Shown: positions 32,690 to 42,584, counted from the first letter of the stretch. The stretch is 64,000 nt of DNA from Glycomyces albidus (GCF_009451885.1 NZ_WIAO01000007.1:62001-126000), one strand, 5' to 3'. Notes: generated by a model not told the origin, from the letters alone. Numbers and translations are program-made.

Positions 32690-33610
32690 TCACCGGTGCA
32701 GCAGGTCGCCGCAGAACGCGGTGACGGCCCGGTCGACCGTTCGCGGGCGCTCCCAGGGCATGAAGTGGCCGGCGCCCTTGACCCAGAACGGGCCGACCGC
32801 CGCGGGGAAGGCGATCGCGGCCTTCTCCTCGATGTGGTCGCCGACGGTCACCTGGTCCTCGCCGATGAGCAGGAGCGCCGGCTGCGCCACCGGGCGGTCG
32901 ATCATCTCGGGGGCCGACAGCGGCCGGGTGCCCATGACGACCTCGTAGTCGGCGAACGAGGCGCGCAGTCGGGCCGCGTCGCCGTACGGCTCGGTGAGGA
33001 ACGCCAGGTCGTCCTCGTCGAACGCGTCGGGCGGGCACCACATGCGGTGGCCGTAGAACTCGCCGACGTAGCGGCGGCGCCGTTCGGGGGTGTCGAGCTC
33101 GGCGACCAGCGCATCGGCGTGGCGGCCCTGGCGCCGCTGGTAGTCGTAGACGGCGGGCTTGGGCCTGCCCGGCGGGATGCCGGCCGCGGTGAACGCCTCG
33201 CCGAGGTCGGGCATGGAGTCGTCGAGGATCACGAGGCGGTCGACCCGGTCGGGGTGGCGGTTGGCCATGTCGATGGCGATCATCGCGCCGAGGTCGTGCG
33301 CGGCGACGACGGCGCGGTCCCAGCCGAGGGCGTCGAACAGGCCGACGAGGTCGGTGTTGAACGCGTTGAAGTCGTAGTAGCCGTCGGGCGCGAAGTCCGA
33401 GTCGCCGTAGCCGCGCAGATCGGGCGCGGCGACGTCGAATCCCGCTGCGGCCAGCGGTGCGAGGTTGTGCGACCAGATCCGGCTCGTGCACGGGAAGCCG
33501 TGGACCAGCAGCAGCGGCACGCCGCCGTGCCCGAGGCGGCGCACGGCGAGTCGGTGCCCGCCGTCGACGGGGACCATGACCGGTTCGATGATTTCAGCGG
33601 GAAGCACCAC
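32690..33610 (-). CDS. Alpha/beta hydrolase, epoxide hydrolase/haloacetate dehalogenase type
   Basis: 306 aa from tandem GTG codons at 33610/33607; ATG at 33577 is the alternative. LLLVHGFPCTSRIWSHNL holds the oxyanion HG, DLRGYGDSD the family RGxGxS-like strand, and VVAAHDLGAM the elbow with nucleophile D106 in place of Ser, which marks epoxide hydrolases and dehalogenases rather than esterases. The catalytic His is in GAGHFMPWE near the C-terminus. Cytosolic. Substrate unknown. Confidence 0.85.
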   Translation of the reverse strand: MVLPAEIIEPVMVPVDGGHRLAVRRLGHGGVPLLLVHGFPCTSRIWSHNLAPLAAAGFDVAAPDLRGYGDSDFAPDGYYDFNAFNTDLVGLFDALGWDRAVVAAHDLGAMIAIDMANRHPDRVDRLVILDDSMPDLGEAFTAAGIPPGRPKPAVYDYQRRQGRHADALVAELDTPERRRRYVGEFYGHRMWCPPDAFDEDDLAFLTEPYGDAARLRASFADYEVVMGTRPLSAPEMIDRPVAQPALLLIGEDQVTVGDHIEEKAAIAFPAAVGPFWVKGAGHFMPWERPRTVDRAVTAFCGDLLHR

Positions 33611-33793
33611 GCCGCCAGGTCTACACCATGCCGCGCCCCGGCCGGAACCTGGCACCGGTGAAGCCGCGCCTCCGCTCAGCGGGTGCCGGTCGGGCCGGTG
33701 ACGCTGCGGCCGGGTCGCCGGCTCCCGCCCGCCGACCGGCCGGCGAGTCGGCGTTCTAAGCTGGTGCCGCCGACTGGAAGGGGTTGCGTGTTC

Positions 33794-34351
33794 ATGCCGC
33801 TGGAGGAACTGATCGCGTCGGGGACGCCGAGGCCCATCACCAGGTGGGGCGCTCCGGTCCTGCACCGGCCCAGCGAGCCGGTCACCGAGTTCGGGCCCGA
33901 GCTGTGGAACCTGCTGTGCGACATGTTCGCCACGAACGCCGCGGCCGACGGCGCGGGCCTGGCCGCCCCGCAGATCGGCGTCGACCTCGCCGTCTTCGTC
34001 TACGACTGCCACGACATCTGGGGCCGGCGCCACCAGGGCCTGGTCTGCAACCCGCGCATCGAACTCGCCGCCTCGCCGGTGGAGGAGGACATGCTGGAAG
34101 GCTGCCTGTCCCTCCCCGGCGCGTACCTGCCCGTCTCGCGCCCGGACTTCGCGGTCTGCCACGGGCAGGACCAGTTCGGGCAGCCGATCACGGTCAAGGG
34201 GACCGGCGTCCTCGGCCGCTGCCTCCAGCACGAGACCGATCACCTCAACGGCGTCGTCATGGAAGACCACCTCACGGCGGCCGAACGCCGAGACCTGCGG
34301 CGCCAGCACCGCAAGGCCGCCAAGCGGTACCCGGACACCTGGCCCGCCTGA
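33794..34351 (+). CDS. def: Peptide deformylase
   Basis: 185 aa. All three motifs are intact: GAGLAAPQIG (53-62), EGCLSLPG (102-109, metal ligand C104) and QHETDHLNG (145-153, H146, E147, H150). Removes the formyl group from nascent proteins using Fe or Zn. ATG at 33794 with GAAGGGG upstream; in-frame GTG at 33788. Not next to fmt, so it may be a second, non-housekeeping copy. Confidence 0.95.
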   Translation: MPLEELIASGTPRPITRWGAPVLHRPSEPVTEFGPELWNLLCDMFATNAAADGAGLAAPQIGVDLAVFVYDCHDIWGRRHQGLVCNPRIELAASPVEEDMLEGCLSLPGAYLPVSRPDFAVCHGQDQFGQPITVKGTGVLGRCLQHETDHLNGVVMEDHLTAAERRDLRRQHRKAAKRYPDTWPA

Positions 34352-34389
34352 CGCCTGCGGGACCGGCCCGCGGTCTCGGCGCCGGGCCG

Positions 34390-35622
34390 CTAGAGCGCCT
34401 CTGAAGCGAGGGCCGGGGCCGGCGCGACGCCCGGCGCGTCGCCGAAGTCGTCGATCCGGAGGCGCTCGCCGCCGCGCAGCGCGGACTCGTGGGCCACGAT
34501 GCCCGGGAGGGTGTACCGCGCCGCCACCCAGGCGTTGACGCTCGGGAGCCGCTGCTCGTTCACGGCGGTCACGAAGTCGTGCACGAGGAGCTGGTGGCTG
34601 CCCATGTGCCCGTTGCCGAGCCCCTTGAACTCGACCGGGAGCCCGGACGTGTCGTGCACGGGCGCGTGCCCGGAGATGAAGGAGTCGTGCAGCTTCGGGT
34701 CCACATTGGCCAGCACGGGGTCGTCGGCGCCGCTCGCCCAGCCGGGCCTCACCAGGTCGGAGCAGTCCTGCAGCGGACCGGACCGCTCGTGCCACAGCGT
34801 CGACCGGGCGCCCTGCTCGAGGATCGCCTCGGTGCCGTAGAAGGTGAACCGCGACTCGGGGACCCCGCCGGCGAGGCCGACGCGGCGGAACTCGTTGGTC
34901 CGCATGCTGCCGCCGTCCGCCGTCTCGAACAGCGCGGTGGCGTTGGAGAAGTCGTTGGCGAACATGCTCACGGCCTTGTCGAAGACGCCGTCGCCGCGCC
35001 GATCGGGCACCCCGATGGCGCTGACGCTGACGGCGTGGGTGTTCCACGCGCCGAGCACGCCGCCGATGGCGTGGGTCGGGTACTTCATCGGCGGGAAGCT
35101 GGCGGTGCGCTTCCAGTCGGTGCCGCCGCTGTACTGGTAGGCGGCGTAGAACCCGTGGTCCATGTCGTGCACGTAGTCGCCCTCGGCGTAGAAGAGCCGG
35201 CCGAACGCGCCTTCGCCGGCCTTCTGCCGGGCGAGCACGGTGGTGGGGTTGTAGTAGCTGGTCTCGCCCATCATGTAGGTCAGACCGGTCTCCTTGACGG
35301 CGTCGATGATCTCGCCGATCTCTTCGACGGTGAACGCCATCGGCACCGCGGAGTAGACGTGCTTGCCCGCGCGCAGCGCCGCCACCACGAGCGGCCCGTG
35401 GGTCCACCGCTGCGTGAAGATCGCGACGGCGTCCGCATCGGAGGCGAGCATCGCGTCGAAGCCGTCCTCCGCCCCGGCCAGGCCGAGCTCGCCGACCAGG
35501 TTCGCGGCGCGCTCGGGGAGCAGATCGGTGACGGTGACGCGCGAGACCCCTGGGTGGGCGTTGAACAGCTTCGCGAACGCGCCGGCGAACTGCCCGGCGC
35601 CGACGATACCGAGAGAGAACAA
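34390..35622 (-). CDS. Gfo/Idh/MocA-family oxidoreductase
   Basis: 410 aa from TTG at 35622, chosen because AAGGAG lies 5 bases upstream; ATG at 35640 has no ribosome site. Rossmann start SLGIVGAGQFAGAFAKLF, conserved SAVPMAFTVEEIGEII where the family has EKP, and a C-terminal alpha/beta domain beginning GETSYYNP. The EKP Lys is replaced (A-V-P), a departure from the dehydrogenase motif. NAD(P)-dependent sugar or inositol oxidation is the family role. Divergent from an AraC regulator that probably controls it. Confidence 0.88.
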   Translation of the reverse strand: MFSLGIVGAGQFAGAFAKLFNAHPGVSRVTVTDLLPERAANLVGELGLAGAEDGFDAMLASDADAVAIFTQRWTHGPLVVAALRAGKHVYSAVPMAFTVEEIGEIIDAVKETGLTYMMGETSYYNPTTVLARQKAGEGAFGRLFYAEGDYVHDMDHGFYAAYQYSGGTDWKRTASFPPMKYPTHAIGGVLGAWNTHAVSVSAIGVPDRRGDGVFDKAVSMFANDFSNATALFETADGGSMRTNEFRRVGLAGGVPESRFTFYGTEAILEQGARSTLWHERSGPLQDCSDLVRPGWASGADDPVLANVDPKLHDSFISGHAPVHDTSGLPVEFKGLGNGHMGSHQLLVHDFVTAVNEQRLPSVNAWVAARYTLPGIVAHESALRGGERLRIDDFGDAPGVAPAPALASEAL

Positions 35623-35647
35623 GAAGACTCCTTGAGACATGCGATCA

Positions 35648-35660
35648 GCGATCGGATCGC
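35648..35660. promoter_or_regulatory. palindrome GCGATC-g-GATCGC
   Basis: 13-base palindrome in the divergent promoter of the Gfo/Idh and AraC genes, with an extra GCGATC half-site at 35641-35646. A TATAAG -10-like hexamer lies at 35690-35695 on the plus strand. Candidate AraC binding region. Confidence 0.4.
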
Positions 35661-35736
35661 GACCGGTGCCGGCCGCTGGGCCATCACCGTATAAGTTCTG
35701 ATCGGAGAATTCTTCATTGAAAAGAGCGAGTGTCTC

Positions 35737-36558
35737 TTGGATCCTCAGATCGAGATCGCCCCGACGGCGCTGGTGGGGTGGGCCGGGCGCCCCATCCTCA
35801 TGGACACCGCGCATCAGCACGACGACCTGGAGATCAACTTCGTCGCCGAGGGCGGCTCGATGCTCTACCTGTTCGGCGGCGAGCCGGTCGAGATCGGGCC
35901 GGGGTCGGTCGCCGCGTTCTGGGCCGCCGTCCCGCACCAGCTCGTCGCGAACGCCGCGACGCGGGCGCACTGGGTCCACGTGCCGTTCGCGACCTTCCTC
36001 GGCTGGGGCCTGCCGACGGCGCTCGTCGGCCGCCTGCTGTCGGGGATGCCCCTCATCGCACCGCCTTCGGCCGCAATGGAATCCGACACCGCGAGCTTCA
36101 CCCGGTGGGCCGCCGACCTGGACAGCGCCCAACCCGAGCGCCGCCGCATCCTGCTGCTGGAGGTCGAGGCGCGGGTCCGCCGCCTCGCGCTGGACGCACC
36201 GCAGGAGCCGGACCGCCAGTACACCGGGGGCGATCCGGCGCTGCGCCACGCCGTCGCCATGGTCCGGCACATCGCCCGGCACTTCCGGGAGCCGCTGACG
36301 GTCGCCGACGTCGCGGGCGCGGCGCGGCTCCACCCGAATTACGCGATGACGCACTTCCGCAGGATCGTGCGCACGACGATCTGGGAGTACCTCACCAGGT
36401 GCCGTCTCGCGGAGGGCCGCCGCCTGCTCATCACGACCGATCTGCCGATCGCGGACGTGGCGGCCGAATCGGGCTTCAGCTCGGTCAGCCGCTTCTACAG
36501 CGCCTTCAAGCGCGAATGCGGCCTGCCGCCGGCGGCCTACCGCCGCCTGCACCGGTAG
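35737..36558 (+). CDS. AraC-family regulator, divergent from Gfo/Idh
   Basis: 273 aa, TTG start. Cupin half AHQHDDLEINFVAEGGSMLYLFGG and FWAAVPHQLVAN; helix-turn-helix half LTVADVAGAARLHPNYAMTHFRR and IADVAAESGFSSVSRFYSAFKRECGLPPAAYRR. Clear paralogue of the regulator at 30452-31267 (same H-x-H-D-D-x-E-x-N and FWA.LPH motifs), so both may sense related sugars. Confidence 0.9.
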   Translation: MDPQIEIAPTALVGWAGRPILMDTAHQHDDLEINFVAEGGSMLYLFGGEPVEIGPGSVAAFWAAVPHQLVANAATRAHWVHVPFATFLGWGLPTALVGRLLSGMPLIAPPSAAMESDTASFTRWAADLDSAQPERRRILLLEVEARVRRLALDAPQEPDRQYTGGDPALRHAVAMVRHIARHFREPLTVADVAGAARLHPNYAMTHFRRIVRTTIWEYLTRCRLAEGRRLLITTDLPIADVAAESGFSSVSRFYSAFKRECGLPPAAYRRLHR

Positions 36559-36743
36559 CGCCGCTCGACGCCGCCTGTCCGAGAACGCCCGCGCCGGCGT
36601 ACCGCGGCACCCGCGGTCCGCAATCGTCCTCGGCCGGCGGCGACATCGCCCGTGATCCCCGGATCGCCTGAGGCCGGTGGCGAGGCGGGGCACCCCTGGA
36701 GCCGCCGTTCGCCGTTCGAGCCGGACTCGGGTTGAATCACGGC

Positions 36744-37430
36744 ATGAGCGTTCACTCCTTCCACCTCGCGGCGATGCCCCTTCACACGGCCACCGGTGCC
36801 CTGCTGCGTCCGCCTTCGGCGCCGGGGCTGCGGCACATCGAAGTCCTCGCCGGGATGGAACTGGGCGCACCGGTGGTGTCGCCGAGCCGCATGCAGATCC
36901 GACGCCTCGCCGTGTTCGCGGAGTGGGCCGACGAGGCCGCGCTCGAGGAGTACCTCGCGCAGCGGCCCTTCGGCCGCCGGCTCGCCGCCGGATGGCATGT
37001 GCGGCTCGAGTTCCTGCGCCGCTGGGGCACGGTGCGGGAACTGGCGCACCTCCCCGTCGAAGCCGAGCGCACGGATCCCGGTGCACCGGTCGTCGCGGTG
37101 ACGCTCGCCCGGGTCCGCCTGCCCGAGCTGCCGCGCTTCATCCGCTGGGGCAGACCGGTCGAACGCCAGGTCCGGGACCACCCCGAGACGACGCTCGCGC
37201 TCGCGGCGATGCGCCCGCCCCGGTCCGTCGCCACGTTCTCGGTCTGGACCAGCGCCCGCGCGATGACGGGCATGGTCTTCGGACGCGGCGACGGCGACAC
37301 CGCGCGCCGCCACAGCGACGCGATGAAGGAGCGGGACCGGAGGGACTTCCACCACGAGTTCACCACGCTCCGGTTCCGGCCGCTGTCCGAACACGGCTCG
37401 TGGGACGGAAGGTCGAACATCATCCCCTGA
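36744..37430 (+). CDS. CrtA (spheroidene monooxygenase)-like protein
   Basis: 228 aa. Distinctive blocks: VHSFHLAAMPLHTATGALLRPP, AGWHVRLEFLRRWG, VVAVTLARVRLPELPRFIRWG and RRDFHHEFTTLRFRPLSEHG. This pattern belongs to actinobacterial proteins named after CrtA but not shown to act on carotenoids; no carotenoid genes are nearby. His-rich positions may bind heme as in CrtA. Cytosolic, monocistronic. Confidence 0.65.
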   Translation: MSVHSFHLAAMPLHTATGALLRPPSAPGLRHIEVLAGMELGAPVVSPSRMQIRRLAVFAEWADEAALEEYLAQRPFGRRLAAGWHVRLEFLRRWGTVRELAHLPVEAERTDPGAPVVAVTLARVRLPELPRFIRWGRPVERQVRDHPETTLALAAMRPPRSVATFSVWTSARAMTGMVFGRGDGDTARRHSDAMKERDRRDFHHEFTTLRFRPLSEHGSWDGRSNIIP

Positions 37431-37568
37431 CGCGACCGGACGAGCCCGAACCGATCGTCCGAACCCGTCCCGGCCCTCATCCGGCCGAACGGCCGCATCC
37501 GCGGTCCGGCAGGCCGCGTAGAGGATCCGCCCGCAGCCGGTCTCCGCAGCGAGCCCGCCGCACGCGGA

Positions 37569-38662
37569 TCAGCCCTCGCCGCAGACGGCGCACGCGCTGC
37601 GCCGCCGCCGGTGGTAGGCCATCGCCGCGGTGAACAGGGCCGCCCCCCACAGCACCCAGAGCGTCTCGGGCAGTTCGAGCGGCCACGTGCTCGCCGTGAC
37701 ACCGCCCCTGGCGGCCACCATCCTGATGTACATCCCGCCGGCCGATGCGACCAGGACCGCGACGAGCGTCGCCGGGACGACCGCGAGCATCGGCGGAACC
37801 GCTTGCCGCGCAGGCCGATCATCCAGCGCGGGAACACTTCGCCCCACCGCTGGATCAGCCCGAGCGTCAGCACCGCGCCGCCGGCGCCGAGCGTCGCCAG
37901 TGCGGCGCCGGCCAGCCACAGCCCGTACTCGCGTCCCTCCCGGTAGAACGCCGGATCGATGCCGAGACTGAAACCGAGCGCCCAGGCCCAGCGGGTCACG
38001 CAGTACAGCAGCGGGATCGCGAACGCGACCCATGCAGCCGGGCGGCCCCACCGCTGCAGCGCCCCCGACCGGTCCTCGCCGTTGCGACCGCAGTGGACGC
38101 ACGCGCCGGTGACCTTGCGCCGGTATGCGACCGCGGTCAGCGCCCAGGCCACCCCGGCGAGCAGCAGCATGAGGAGGTTGAGCCGTTCGGGGTGGTAGAG
38201 CTCGGCGAACCCCGCGTTCTCAGGCCAGCCGAAGAGCGGCTTGGTGACGAGCAGGACCGGCGTGTACGCCACGACGATCAGCGTGCGGTAGTCCTGGACG
38301 GCCACCGTGAGCCCCAAGGCGACCGCCCACCCGTAGGTGGGCAGGAGCGCGTGAAGCGGCCCGGTCCGGACGCCGCGGGCCATGAGCACCCCCGCGGCGG
38401 CGCCGAGTGCGCCGAGCGCCGCGATGACGGGTCCGGCCGCCTCCGGCGTCGCGAGGCCCAGCAGCGAGACCTTGAACGCGAACGCGGGCTCGGCCATGAG
38501 TTCTTCGTCGCCCGTTCCGAACGGGAAGCCCGCACCCCCGAGCGCCCAGTAGACCCCGAGCGCACCGTACAGGAACGACCATGCTCCGGTCGCGTATCCG
38601 ATCCACTGATGCCAGTGCCGCCAGGTGCTGACGGCCGTACCGATTGCCGTTTCGTTTGCCAT
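37569..38662 (-). pseudogene. Multi-pass membrane protein, frameshifted near 37800
   Basis: ATG at 38662 opens a protein with about eight membrane segments (WIGYATGAWSFLYGALGVYWALGG; TPEAAGPVIAALGALGAAAG; LNLLMLLLAGVAWALTAVAY; AAWVAFAIPLLYCVTRWAWAL; others). After GEVFPRWMIGLRGKR the frame turns to Arg/Ser nonsense, while the next frame continues the membrane protein: VPPMLAVVPATLVAVLVASAGG, TLWVLWGAALFTAAMAYHRR and CAVCGEG to a stop at 37569. One missing base near 37799-37801 explains it. Restored length would be 364 aa, with C-x-x-C motifs GACVHCGRNG and CAVCGEG. Function unknown; either a sequencing indel or a fresh pseudogene. Confidence 0.8.
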
Positions 38663-38806
38663 ACAACGATCCTCGGGCGAACCGGCGGACGCGCACAGGT
38701 GCCGATCGGCGGGTTCGGCCCCGCCGCGGCGGCTCGGATGGGCCGAACGGCACATGCGCGGGCCGAACCGCGGACCGTCCCGGTCGACCGTCCTAGGCTT
38801 GCGCCC

Positions 38807-39976
38807 ATGAGTTCTGCTCGGGTGCTGGTCGCGGTGTGCGGCGCGCTCGCCCTCGGCTACGGGGCGGTGTGGTCGCCTCCCCGGCCCGCGGCGCACCTGC
38901 TCGGAGCGGTCACGGCCGGCCTCGTGCTCGTCGCACTGGCCGCCTGGTGGCCGCGGCTGCGCGGTTTCGCCGCGGCCGGCGCCCTCGTCGCGGCGTCGGG
39001 GTCCCTCGCCGCGACCTGGCTCGTGCGCGACGCCTTCCCGGGCGGCCGTGCCGAACCGGCTGCGGCGACGTCCGTCTGGGTCTTCGCGGAGGCGGCCGCG
39101 CTGACGGTGCTGGTCTACCTCGCGGTCCGCTGGGCGCGAAGCGCTGCGGGAATGGCCGTCGCGGTCGCGCCGGCGCTGGCGGCGGCACTGCTCTGGCAGC
39201 GGTTCGGGCTGGGCGGGGGCCTGTCGGGGGCCGCGATGGTGAGCGCGGTCTGGCTCCTGCCCGGTGCCGGGGCGGCGATCACGGCGGGATATCTGCGGTT
39301 CCTGGCGGCCGCGCGCGGCCGCGCCGTCGCCGAGGCCCGGAGGCGCCAGCGCCTCGATCTCGCGAACGACCTGCACGACTTCGTCGCCCACGACATCAGC
39401 GAGATCATCGCGCAGGCCCAGGCGGGCCGCATCGTCTTCGCCGACGGTCGGCCCGAGCTCGCGGCACTGCTGGAGCGCATCGAGACCGCGGGCGTGCGGG
39501 CCCTCGGGTCGATGGACCGTACCCTCGCGCTGCTGCATGATCCCGGCGAGGCGTCCCGCAACCCCGTCGGCGGGGTGGACGATCTCGCGACGCTCGTGGC
39601 GAGGTTCAACGACGGCGACGGCCCGCGGGCCGAACTCGCCCTGCGGCTCGATGCGCCGGTGCCCCGCGAGGCGGGTGCGGTCGTCCACCGCGCGGTCACC
39701 GAGGCGCTCACCAACGTCCGCCGCCACGCGCCCACCGCGACCGTCGTCGCCGTCAGTCTGTCCGAAGCGGACGGGATGCTGGTGCTCGCCGTGGAGGACG
39801 ACGGCCGCGGAGCCCCGGCCCGTCCGCGGACCTCGTCGGGCCTGGGCCTGGCCGGGATGGCCGAACGGGCCGAGGGCCTGGGCGGCCGCCTCACCGCCGG
39901 CCCCCGCGAGCCCGCCGGTTGGCGGACCGAGCTGCGTCTCCCGTTGCAGCCGAACCCGAAGGAGGCACCCCTGTGA
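38807..39976 (+). CDS. NarL-type sensor histidine kinase
   Basis: 389 aa. About five membrane helices in residues 1-165 with little extracellular loop, so it may sense within the membrane. HisKA_3 H-box [17 protein letters not shown] (phospho-acceptor H190), N-box [12 protein letters not shown], and G-boxes VEDDGRGAP and [12 protein letters not shown]. Signals to the response regulator encoded next, whose GTG overlaps its stop (GTGA). Confidence 0.93.
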   Translation: MSSARVLVAVCGALALGYGAVWSPPRPAAHLLGAVTAGLVLVALAAWWPRLRGFAAAGALVAASGSLAATWLVRDAFPGGRAEPAAATSVWVFAEAAALTVLVYLAVRWARSAAGMAVAVAPALAAALLWQRFGLGGGLSGAAMVSAVWLLPGAGAAITAGYLRFLAAARGRAVAEARRRQRLDLANDLHDFVAHDISEIIAQAQAGRIVFADGRPELAALLERIETAGVRALGSMDRTLALLHDPGEASRNPVGGVDDLATLVARFNDGDGPRAELALRLDAPVPREAGAVVHRAVTEALTNVRRHAPTATVVAVSLSEADGMLVLAVEDDGRGAPARPRTSSGLGLAGMAERAEGLGGRLTAGPREPAGWRTELRLPLQPNPKEAPL

Positions 39977-40620
39977 CCATCAGAGTCCTCGTGGCGGACG
40001 ACCAGGGCGGCATCCGCGACGCCTTCCGCATGGTGATCGACGCGCAGCCGGACATGAGGGTGGTCGCGGAGGCGGCCGACGGGGCGAGCGCCCTCGCCCA
40101 GGCCGAGCTCCTCCGCCCCGACGTGGTGCTCGCCGACATCCGCATGCCCGTCATGGACGGCCTCGAGCTGACCCGGCGCCTGGCGGGCCCGGATGCGGCC
40201 GACCCCCTGAAGGTGGTCGTGGTGACCACCTTCGACCTCGACGAGTACGTCTACACCGCATTGCGCGAGGGCGCCTGCGGGTACCTGCTCAAACGCTCGG
40301 GCCCGATGCTCGTCGTCGAGGCCGTCCGCGCCGCCGTCGCCGGCGACGCCCTCATCAGCCCGCAGATCACCGTCAAGCTGCTGCACAAGTTGGTGCCGAG
40401 CAGGCCCGCGACCGCTTCCGGTGAGCCGCTGAGCGAACGCGAGCTCGAGGTGGCCCGCCTGGTCGCCCGCGGCCGCACCAACGCCGAGATCGCCGCCGAG
40501 CTGTTCATCAGCGCCGGGACGGTGAAGAACCACCTGGCCAACGTGCAGCGCCGCCTGGGGGTCCGCAACCGCGTCGAGATCGCCGCCTGGGCCTGGTCCA
40601 CCGGCCAGGTGAGCGACTGA
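39973..40620 (+). CDS. NarL/FixJ-family response regulator
   Basis: 215 aa. Receiver with acidic pair DD (9-10), phospho-acceptor D55 in [12 protein letters not shown] in [10 protein letters not shown] and K in YLLKRSGP. LuxR-type helix-turn-helix [56 protein letters not shown]. Coupled to the kinase. Nothing adjacent identifies its regulon; the neighbouring frameshifted membrane protein, transcribed divergently from the kinase, is a candidate. Confidence 0.94.
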   Translation: MTIRVLVADDQGGIRDAFRMVIDAQPDMRVVAEAADGASALAQAELLRPDVVLADIRMPVMDGLELTRRLAGPDAADPLKVVVVTTFDLDEYVYTALREGACGYLLKRSGPMLVVEAVRAAVAGDALISPQITVKLLHKLVPSRPATASGEPLSERELEVARLVARGRTNAEIAAELFISAGTVKNHLANVQRRLGVRNRVEIAAWAWSTGQVSD

Positions 40621-40748
40621 GGGGAGCCCTGCGCGGCACGGTTCCCCGCCGCGCCGGCCGCCGGCCTCGCGGGCTTCCGCGCGGCGCCGGAATGGACTGA
40701 AGCGCGCCTGAGACGACGGTCGAACCGGCGAGCCCCCGCCGGCCCGCG

Positions 40749-41399
40749 TCAGTCCGATTCGGCGCCGAGGGCGTCGACGGTGTGCAGCGCGATGGCGGCG
40801 GCCCGCCGCATCGCCTCCGAAACGGCTTCCGGCCCTTCACCGTTCTCGAGACTCGCGATGGCGGCGGCGCACACGGCGCCCACGACGGCGCCGACGACGC
40901 CTGCGGCGGTCACCCGGTCCAGCGTCTCCGGGTAGGCGCCGCGCAGGGCTTCGGCGATGCGTGCCTGCGCGGTGAAGACCGCGCGCAGGACCCGGGCCTG
41001 GACCGCGGGGGAGTCGACCATGAGCCGGGCCCGCAAGGCGGCCATGCCGTTCGGCAGGTCCCCGGAGGCGGTGTCGGCGATCATCGCGTGCACCGCTTCG
41101 GCGAGGACCTCGCGCAGCGGCGCCTGCGGCGCCTGCTCGCCGATCACCCGCAGGGCCAGCTCGACCCGCGCGGGCCCGTCGCTCAGGAGCACGTCCTCTT
41201 TGGTGGCGAAGTGCAGGAAGAACGTCCGCTTGGTGACATCGGCGGCCTCGGCGACGTCGGCCACGCTCGTCGCGTCGTACCCTCGCTCGCCGAACAGCCT
41301 GGCGGCCGTCTCGATCAGGGCCCGCCTGGTCTGCTGCTTCTTGCGCTCGCGGCGCCCGGGTTCCTCCACCACGCCCCGAGCATAATGCATCCGGATCAT
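40749..41399 (-). CDS. TetR-family regulator
   Basis: 216 aa from ATG at 41399. Later in-frame starts (ATG 41390, GTG 41372) are possible, and a CATTAT/TATGCT -10-like sequence inside codons 4-7 hints at a leaderless GTG start. Helix-turn-helix [48 protein letters not shown]. Ligand domain [14 protein letters not shown] onwards. Divergent from an SDR gene with a repeat-rich, AT-rich 97-base gap, so it probably represses that gene. Confidence 0.9.
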   Translation of the reverse strand: MIRMHYARGVVEEPGRRERKKQQTRRALIETAARLFGERGYDATSVADVAEAADVTKRTFFLHFATKEDVLLSDGPARVELALRVIGEQAPQAPLREVLAEAVHAMIADTASGDLPNGMAALRARLMVDSPAVQARVLRAVFTAQARIAEALRGAYPETLDRVTAAGVVGAVVGAVCAAAIASLENGEGPEAVSEAMRRAAAIALHTVDALGAESD

Positions 41400-41449
41400 G
41401 AATACACCTGGTATAGTAATATTCTCGGTATATCAGTATTCTGGGTGTA
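41400..41449. promoter_or_regulatory. operator region with tandem and inverted repeats
   Basis: Direct repeats GGTATAGTAATATTCT (41410-41425) and GGTATATCAGTATTCT (41427-41442), period 17, nested in inverted repeats GAATAC...GTATTC (41400-41405 / 41436-41441) and TACACC...GGTGTA (41403-41408 / 41444-41449). Unusually AT-rich for this genome. Likely TetR-binding and divergent promoter DNA. Confidence 0.65.
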
Positions 41450-41496
41450 CTGAGTTGCGCCGTCCAAGGCGCGACATCGAGAGGGAGGCCGCCGCA

Positions 41497-42474
41497 ATGG
41501 GCGAACTGACAGGGCGAACGGTGCTGGTGACCGGTGCCGGCAGAGGGATCGGACGGGCGGAGGCGCTGCACCTCGCCTCGCTCGGCGCAAACGTCGTCGT
41601 GAACGACCCGGGCGTGGCCATCGACGGCCGCGGCGGCGACGAACGGGTCGCCGAAGCAGTGGTGGAGGAGATCCACGCGCTCGGCGGCCGGGCGGTCGCC
41701 GACATCGGCAGCGTCACCGACTGGGACGCGGCCGCCCGCATGGTCGAGCGGGCAGTCGACGCGTTCGGCGACCTGCACGCGGTGGTCAACAACGCCGCCA
41801 CCGAGGTCAACAAGGGTCTGGAGCGGCTCACCGAGGCCGAGTTCGACGATGTGGTGGCCGTGAAGCTCAAGGGCACGTTCGCGGTGAGCCACTGGGCCGC
41901 CGCGCACTGGCGGCGGCGCACCGATGCGGGCGAGAACGCCGATCGCGCCATCGTGAACACCGCCTCGGGATCGGGGCTGTACAACCCGCTGCCGGGCCAG
42001 TCGAACTACGCGGCGGCCAACGCCGCGGTCGCCGCCATGACCACGGTGCACGCACTCGAGCTGGGGCGCTTGGGTGTCCGCGTCAACTGCATCGTCCCGT
42101 CCATGGTCCGCACCCGGCTGACCCTGGCCGTGCCGGGCATGGACCAGTCCCCGCCGGCCGGCGGACCCGACCCGAAGGACCCCGCCGTCGTCGCGCCGCT
42201 GGTGTCCTATCTGGTCAGTGACGGCTGCCCGCTCACCGGGCAGGTCATGTCGGTGCGCGGCGGCACCGTGAGCACCTGCCGCGGATGGACGCTCGGCGAG
42301 CGGGTCCGCAAGGACGGCGAACCGTGGACGGTGCCCGAGTTGGCGCGGGAACTGGAGGCCCTGCCGATCGAGGACCCGTTCGAGCGGCTCGCGGCCGCCC
42401 TCGGCACCGCCCTCGGCGCACAGGGACGCGAAGCGCTGGAGGCGATGATCAGCGCGGAACTCGACCGGCTCTGA
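41497..42474 (+). CDS. SDR-family oxidoreductase with altered catalytic motif
   Basis: 325 aa, GAGGGAGG before the ATG. Cofactor loop TGAGRGIG (12-19), NNAA (98-101) and Ser157 in NTASGSGLY. The active-site motif is NYAAAN: Tyr171 present but the Lys of YxxxK is Asn175. The C-terminal 80 residues extend past a normal 250-aa SDR ([27 protein letters not shown]), as in HSD17B4-type hydroxyacyl-CoA dehydrogenases. Cytosolic. Probably regulated by the divergent TetR protein. Confidence 0.85.
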   Translation: MGELTGRTVLVTGAGRGIGRAEALHLASLGANVVVNDPGVAIDGRGGDERVAEAVVEEIHALGGRAVADIGSVTDWDAAARMVERAVDAFGDLHAVVNNAATEVNKGLERLTEAEFDDVVAVKLKGTFAVSHWAAAHWRRRTDAGENADRAIVNTASGSGLYNPLPGQSNYAAANAAVAAMTTVHALELGRLGVRVNCIVPSMVRTRLTLAVPGMDQSPPAGGPDPKDPAVVAPLVSYLVSDGCPLTGQVMSVRGGTVSTCRGWTLGERVRKDGEPWTVPELARELEALPIEDPFERLAAALGTALGAQGREALEAMISAELDRL

Positions 42475-42584
42475 AAGGCCGGCCGCCCGCGCGCGGCCGG
42501 GTCCGTTCGGGCGCACGGCGGTTCGGGCGGCCGTGTCTTCGTGTCTATTGGGCCGCATTGCCGGAGTCGCACGACTGCGTCGAG

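Noticed and set aside
32690-35407. 905-aa open frame joining the alpha/beta hydrolase to upstream sequence
   Set aside because: Only the last 306 codons are a hydrolase; the rest is antisense to deformylase and out of frame with the Gfo/Idh gene.
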